Source of the DNA: Ursus arctos
Taxonomy: Eukaryota; Chordata; Mammalia; Carnivora; Ursidae
Assembly (NCBI RefSeq): GCF_023065955.2
Contig: NW_026622810.1
Coordinates: 1 to 64,000 of the forward strand
DNA: 64,000 nucleotides
Direction: 5' to 3'
How positions within the stretch are numbered: the first letter of the stretch is position 1; every line of letters begins with the position of its first letter. The notes beneath the pieces are model-generated. The model was not told the DNA's origin. It worked only from the letters and a program-made list of their open reading frames with translations, and ran no database searches. Positions 59,689 through 64,000 of this stretch are shown here, in pieces. The position numbers were made by a program, and so were the translations under genes.

Positions 59689-61365
59689 TTAACTGGACGG
59701 CCCTTTCGTTACGTGCTCGTGCACACTCTTGCCAAGGCTTCCATCTTCACCACAGGAGTGGTGAGTTGAGACGTGGTGGCTTGCAGAGTGCCCTTCTACA
59801 GAGTTAAGCAAACTGCTTTCTGTTGATGTTTTCCTCCACATTTTTACCCATGCTTCCGTTCTCATGACTGAAGATTGTGGCATGCAAGATGCTTTGTGTA
59901 CGGCGTTCTTTCATAGATTTCAGTCTGTGGCACTTTCCTTATATTTCCTTACACCCCTGTGCAAACGGTTACGTATTCACGTCTGAAGACGTGAGAGGGA
60001 AGATGGCTTCGACACAGTATTCTTTCTCAAAGATTGCTTAACTACCCTTTCCTTACAAAGCTCCATCTTCACGACAGGAGTGATGAGTTGAGACATGGTG
60101 GCTGCACAGTGTTCTTCTACCACGTTAAGCAAAGTGCTTTATGTTGATGTTTTTGTACACTTTTGCACATGCTTCCGTTCTCATGACTGAAGATTGCGGG
60201 ATGCAAGATGCTTTCTGTACGGCGTTCTTTCATAGATTTCAGTCTGTGGCACTTTCCTTATATTTCCTTACACCCCTGTGCAAAAGTTTTCATCTTCACA
60301 TCCGAAGATGTGAGATGGAAGATGGCTTCGATACAGTGATCTTTCTCAAAGATCGGTTAACGGCCCTTTCCTTACCCTTAAATTCACACTCTGAAACAAG
60401 CTTCCATCATCGTGACAGACGGGAGGTAGAAGACACTTTGCATTCCCTCTCCTTACTGAGGGTTACGTCTATGGCATTTTCCTGAAGTTTCAACACACGT
60501 TTTGGGAAATGCGTGCGTATTCATGGGTAACGACGTTAGATCGTTGTTGCCTTCCTACAACACAGACTTGGTTCTCAATGCTACTTAGCTAGAACCTCTC
60601 CTGATGCGTTCACTCACACTTCTGCAAGTACTTCCATCTTCATTACAGAAGATGTGAGTTGGAAGATCTTCTACAAAGGGTGTTCTTATGTGAGCATACA
60701 GCACGTGCCTTGTGTTTTAATACAAACTTTTGGAAAATACATCCATCTTCATGAAGGTAGATGGAAGTTGGAAGGTTGTCTCTAGATGGCGCTCTCTCTT
60801 AGTGTTCTCGGCAGGGCACTTCTCTTACCGTTCAATACAGATAGTTGACAAAACTTCTCTCTCCATGCATCAGGATGCTTGAAGTGGCATTCTCTATCCA
60901 GAGGCTCGGTGCTCAGGGTTTAGGAAACCGCACTGAGTCACATGTTCCCTCACCCTTGAGCCAATGCTTCCAGGTTCATGAGAGAAAATGTGAGTTTCAG
61001 ATGGTTTCCACAGAATTCTTTCCAAATGTTAAGTGTACAATCATTTCTTTATGCTGAGAAACGCACTTATCTGAATGCTTCCCACTACACAAGACATGCC
61101 TCGAAGGATCGATTTGGTAAGATCCTCTCTCGAAGCAAAGTCTCAGCCACTTTCCTTCTGCTTTCAACCCAACGTGGCAAATGTTTATGTCTACGAGAGA
61201 GAAGCCGTGGGTTGTAAGAAGCAATCGATCCAGTGTTCTCATCTCCTGTTAAGTTTATGGCTCTTTCCTTAAGGTTCACACACAGGGAAGAAATCCCTGG
61301 TTGATTCATTCGTCAGGAGGTGGGTTCGGTGTTGTAGTCTATCTACACAGATTTGGGTCTCAGAA
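59689..61365 (+). repeat. Long monomer, 1677-bp type with ATCCAG (unit 37)
   Basis: As unit 35, with a private T near 59841 (CCACATTTTTACC for CCACACTTTTACC). Confidence 0.95.
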
Positions 61366-62758
61366 TTAACTGGACGGCCCTTTCTTTACGTGCTCGTGCA
61401 CACTCTTGCCAAGGCTTCCATCTTCACCACAGGAGTGGTGAGTTGAGACGTGGTGGCTTGCAGAGTGCCCTTCTACAGAGTTAAGCAAACTGCTTTCTGT
61501 TGATGTTTTCCTCCACACTTTTACCCATGCTTCCGTTCTCATGACTGAAGATTGTGGCATGCAAGATGCTTTGTGTACGGCGTTCTTTCATAGATTTCAG
61601 TCTGTGGCACTTTCCTTATATTTCCTTACACCCCTGTGCAAACGGTTACGTATTCACGTCTGAAGACGTGAGAGGGAAGATGGCTTCGATATTGTTTTAT
61701 TTATCAAGGATTGGTTAACAGCACATTCCTTTGCACTTTAATTCACACTCTGAAACATGCTTCCATCATCACGACAGACGATCTGAGTTGGAATACCATT
61801 TGCTTACACTCTTATTACTGAGAGTTTCTTCTATGGCAGTTTTTTATCGCTTTTTTATCGCTTTTTTATCGCTTTTTATCGTTGACACGTACAGGGAAAC
61901 GCGTGTTTATTCATGGTTCACGATATTAAATCGATGTTGCCTTCCTACAACACAGACTTGGTTCTCACAGCTGCTAAGCTAGAACCTCTCCTGATGCGTT
62001 CCCTAACACTTCTGCAAGTTCGTCTGTGTTCATTTTAGAAGATGTGAGTTGGGATGATCTTTTCCAAAGGGTGTTCTTAAGTGATCCTATGCACCTTCCT
62101 TGTGTTTTCATGCACACTTTTGAAAAATACCGCCATCCTCATGAAGGTAGATGGGATTTGGAAGGTTTTCTCTAATGTGCTCTTTTTTAGTGTTCAGCGA
62201 AGGACACTTCTCTTACTGTTCATCACACATAACTGAGAAAGCTTCTCTCTCCGTGCATCAGGCTGCTTGAAGTGGCATTCTCTATCCAGATGCTCGGTGC
62301 TCAGGGTTTAGGAAACCGCACTGAGTCACATGTTCCCTCACCCTTGAGCCAATGCTTCCAGGTTCATGAGAGAAAATGTGGTTTTCCGATGGTTTCCACG
62401 GAATTCGTTCCAAAGGTTAAGTGTACAATCATTTCTTTATGCTGAGAAATACACTTATCTGAATGCTTCCCACTACACGTTAGAAGACATCCCTCGAAGG
62501 ATCGATTTGGTAAGATCCTCTCTCGAAGCAAAGTCTCAGCCACTTTCCTTCTGCTTTCAACCCAACGTGGCAAATGTTTATGTCTACGAGAGAGAAGCCG
62601 TGGGTTGTAAGAAGCAATCGATCCAGTATTCTCATCTCCTGTTAAGTTTATGGCTCTTTCCTTAAGGTTCACACACAGGGAAGAAATCCCTGGTTGATTC
62701 ATTCGTCAGGAGGTGGGTTCGGTGTTGTAGTCTATCTACACAGATTTGGGTCTCAGAA
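61366..62758 (+). repeat. Short monomer, S1 type, 1393 bp (unit 38)
   Basis: Same markers as units 4 and 36, including T at offset 20. Confidence 0.95.
61840..61881 (+). repeat. 11-bp T-rich microsatellite (unit 38)
   Basis: Same tract and copy number as the other S units. Confidence 0.92.
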
Positions 62759-64000
62759 TTAACTGGACGGCCCTTTCGTTACGTGCTCGTGCACACTCTT
62801 GCCAAGGCTTCCATCTTCACCACAGGAGTGGTGAGTTGAGACGTGGTGGCTTGCAGAGTGCCCTTCTACAGAGTTAAGCAAACTGCTTTCTGTTGATGTT
62901 TTCCTCCACACTTTTACCCATGCTTCCGTTCTCATGACTGAAGATTGTGGCATGCAAGATGCTTTGTGTACGGCGTTCTTTCATAGATTTCAGTCTGTGG
63001 CACTTTCCTTATATTTCCTTACACCCCTGTGCAAACGGTTACGTATTCACGTCTGAAGACGTGAGAGGGAAGATGGCTTCGACACAGTATTCTTTCTCAA
63101 AGATTGCTTAACTACCCTTTCCTTACAAAGCTCCATCTTCACGACAGGAGTGATGAGTTGAGACATGGTGGCTGCACAGTGTTCTTCTACCACGTTAAGC
63201 AAAGTGCTTTATGTTGATGTTTTTGTACACTTTTGCACATGCTTCCGTTCTCATGACTGAAGATTGCGGGATGCAAGATGCTTTCTGTACGGCGTTCTTT
63301 CATAGATTTCAGTCTGTGGCACTTTCCTTATATTTCCTTACACCCCTGTGCAAAAGTTTTCATCTTCACATCCGAAGATGTGAGATGGAAGATGGCTTCG
63401 ATACAGTGATCTTTCTCAAAGATCGGTTAACGGCCCTTTCCTTACCCTTAAATTCACACTCTGAAACAAGCTTCCATCATCGTGACAGACGGGAGGTAGA
63501 AGACACTTTGCATTCCCTCTCCTTACTGAGGGTTACGTCTATGGCATTTTCCTGAAGTTTCAACACACGTTTTGGGAAATGCGTGCGTATTCATGGGTAA
63601 CGACGTTAGATCGTTGTTGCCTTCCTACAACACAGACTTGGTTCTCAATGCTACTTAGCTAGAACCTCTCCTGATGCGTTCACTCACACTTCTGCAAGTA
63701 CTTCCATCTTCATTACAGAAGATGTGAGTTGGAAGATCTTCTACAAAGGGTGTTCTTATGTGAGCATACAGCACGTGCCTTGTGTTTTAATACAAACTTT
63801 TGGAAAATACATCCATCTTCATGAAGGTAGATGGAAGTTGGAAGGTTGTCTCTAGATGGCGCTCTCTCTTAGTGTTCTCGGCAGGGCACTTCTCTTACCG
63901 TTCAATACAGATAGTTGACAAAACTTCTCTCTCCATGCATCAGGATGCTTGAAGTGGCATTCTCTAACCAGAGGCTCGGTGCTCAGGGTTTAGGAAACCG
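62759..64000 (+). repeat. Partial long monomer (unit 39)
   Basis: L unit cut by the window end at AGGAAACCG, before the blocks that would give its length class. AACCAG and CTTAG are present, so it is not a continuation of the ATCCAG dimer series. Confidence 0.93.

Larger units (their letters stand above)
59689..62758 (+). repeat. 3070-bp L-S1 dimer, copy 3
   Basis: Units 37 and 38, directly in tandem with copy 2 and of identical length. Confidence 0.9.
1..64000 (+). repeat. Satellite array of ~1.68-kb and ~1.39-kb monomers filling the window
   Basis: The same monomer recurs head-to-tail about 40 times in one orientation with no interruption. The landmark TTAACTGGACGG starts units at 1183, 2860, 4541, 6218, 7611 and so on to 62759. 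Diagnostic sites used below, as offsets from unit start: G/T at 20; C/T at 24; the L/S switch at 325; C/T at 641; T/G at 927; a 2-bp deletion near 1110; A/T at 1209; two alternative blocks at about 1305-1350; a 5-bp deletion near 1402; and GGCACTT/GGCTCTT near the right end with one versus two C's in the following GTTC(C)AC. These sites explain every observed unit length. Function and host species are unknown to me. The array type is certain; its chromosomal location is inference. Confidence 0.97.

Noticed and set aside
1..64000. CRISPR array
   Set aside because: Repeats are direct and periodic, but the units are over 1 kb, there are no unique spacers between short identical repeats, and the subrepeats are degenerate.
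1..64000. Ribosomal or other RNA gene array
   Set aside because: Tandem units of this size can be 5S rDNA or histone or snRNA clusters, but I see no 5S or snRNA-like conserved segments, no tRNA-like folds, and no long reading frame resembling a histone.

Overview
This window is one uninterrupted block of eukaryotic satellite DNA. I see no credible protein-coding gene, RNA gene, transposon or unique-sequence flank. About 40 tandem monomers, all in the same orientation, fill it from end to end: 38 complete units plus a partial unit at each edge (1-1182 and 62759-64000). Unit starts are set arbitrarily at the motif TTAACTGGACGG, because every unit carries it exactly once. The species cannot be named from the sequence. 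The long, nearly identical, gene-free array fits centromeric, pericentromeric, subtelomeric or sex-chromosome heterochromatin. GC is in the low-to-mid 40s per cent by eye.

There are two monomer sizes. The long form (L, 31 units) is about 1.68 kb and comes in length variants of 1675, 1677, 1681, 1682 and 1683 bp. Each length is explained by a few diagnostic indels: a 5-bp deletion, a 2-bp deletion and a 1-bp difference. The short form (S, 9 units) is 1392-1394 bp. It lacks an internal block of about 319 bp and carries a short tract of an 11-bp T-rich repeat. S has two subtypes: S1 (1393 bp), whose left part matches L, and S2 (1392 bp), whose left part differs.

The repeats are nested at four levels. 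(1) A degenerate subrepeat of about 110-115 bp, headed by a CTTCCATCTTCA-like motif, occurs about 15 times in L and about 12 times in S. (2) A block of three subrepeats (about 319 bp) is tandemly duplicated in L. (3) This makes the 1.39/1.68-kb monomer. (4) Monomers are grouped into local higher-order repeats: a 3070-bp L-S dimer (three copies), a 5046-bp L-L-L trimer (three copies) and a 6.44-kb L-L-L-S2 tetramer (three copies in a row, 33936-53253).

Reading left to right: 1-15439 is a mixed zone of L and S1 units with one chimeric unit at 10976-12369. 15440-33935 is all L and built largely from the trimer. 33936-53253 is the tetramer block. 53254-64000 returns to L units and L-S1 dimers. 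Chimeric units, variants shared at fixed higher-order spacing and the scarcity of private mutations all point to recent unequal exchange and gene conversion.

The most interesting signal is inside the subrepeats. At least seven of the fifteen carry a short perfect dyad at the same register. The centres are spaced in multiples of about 110-115 bp, yet the arm sequences differ from subrepeat to subrepeat. This may be a maintained hairpin or dimeric protein-binding element, although CpG decay and chance are live alternatives.
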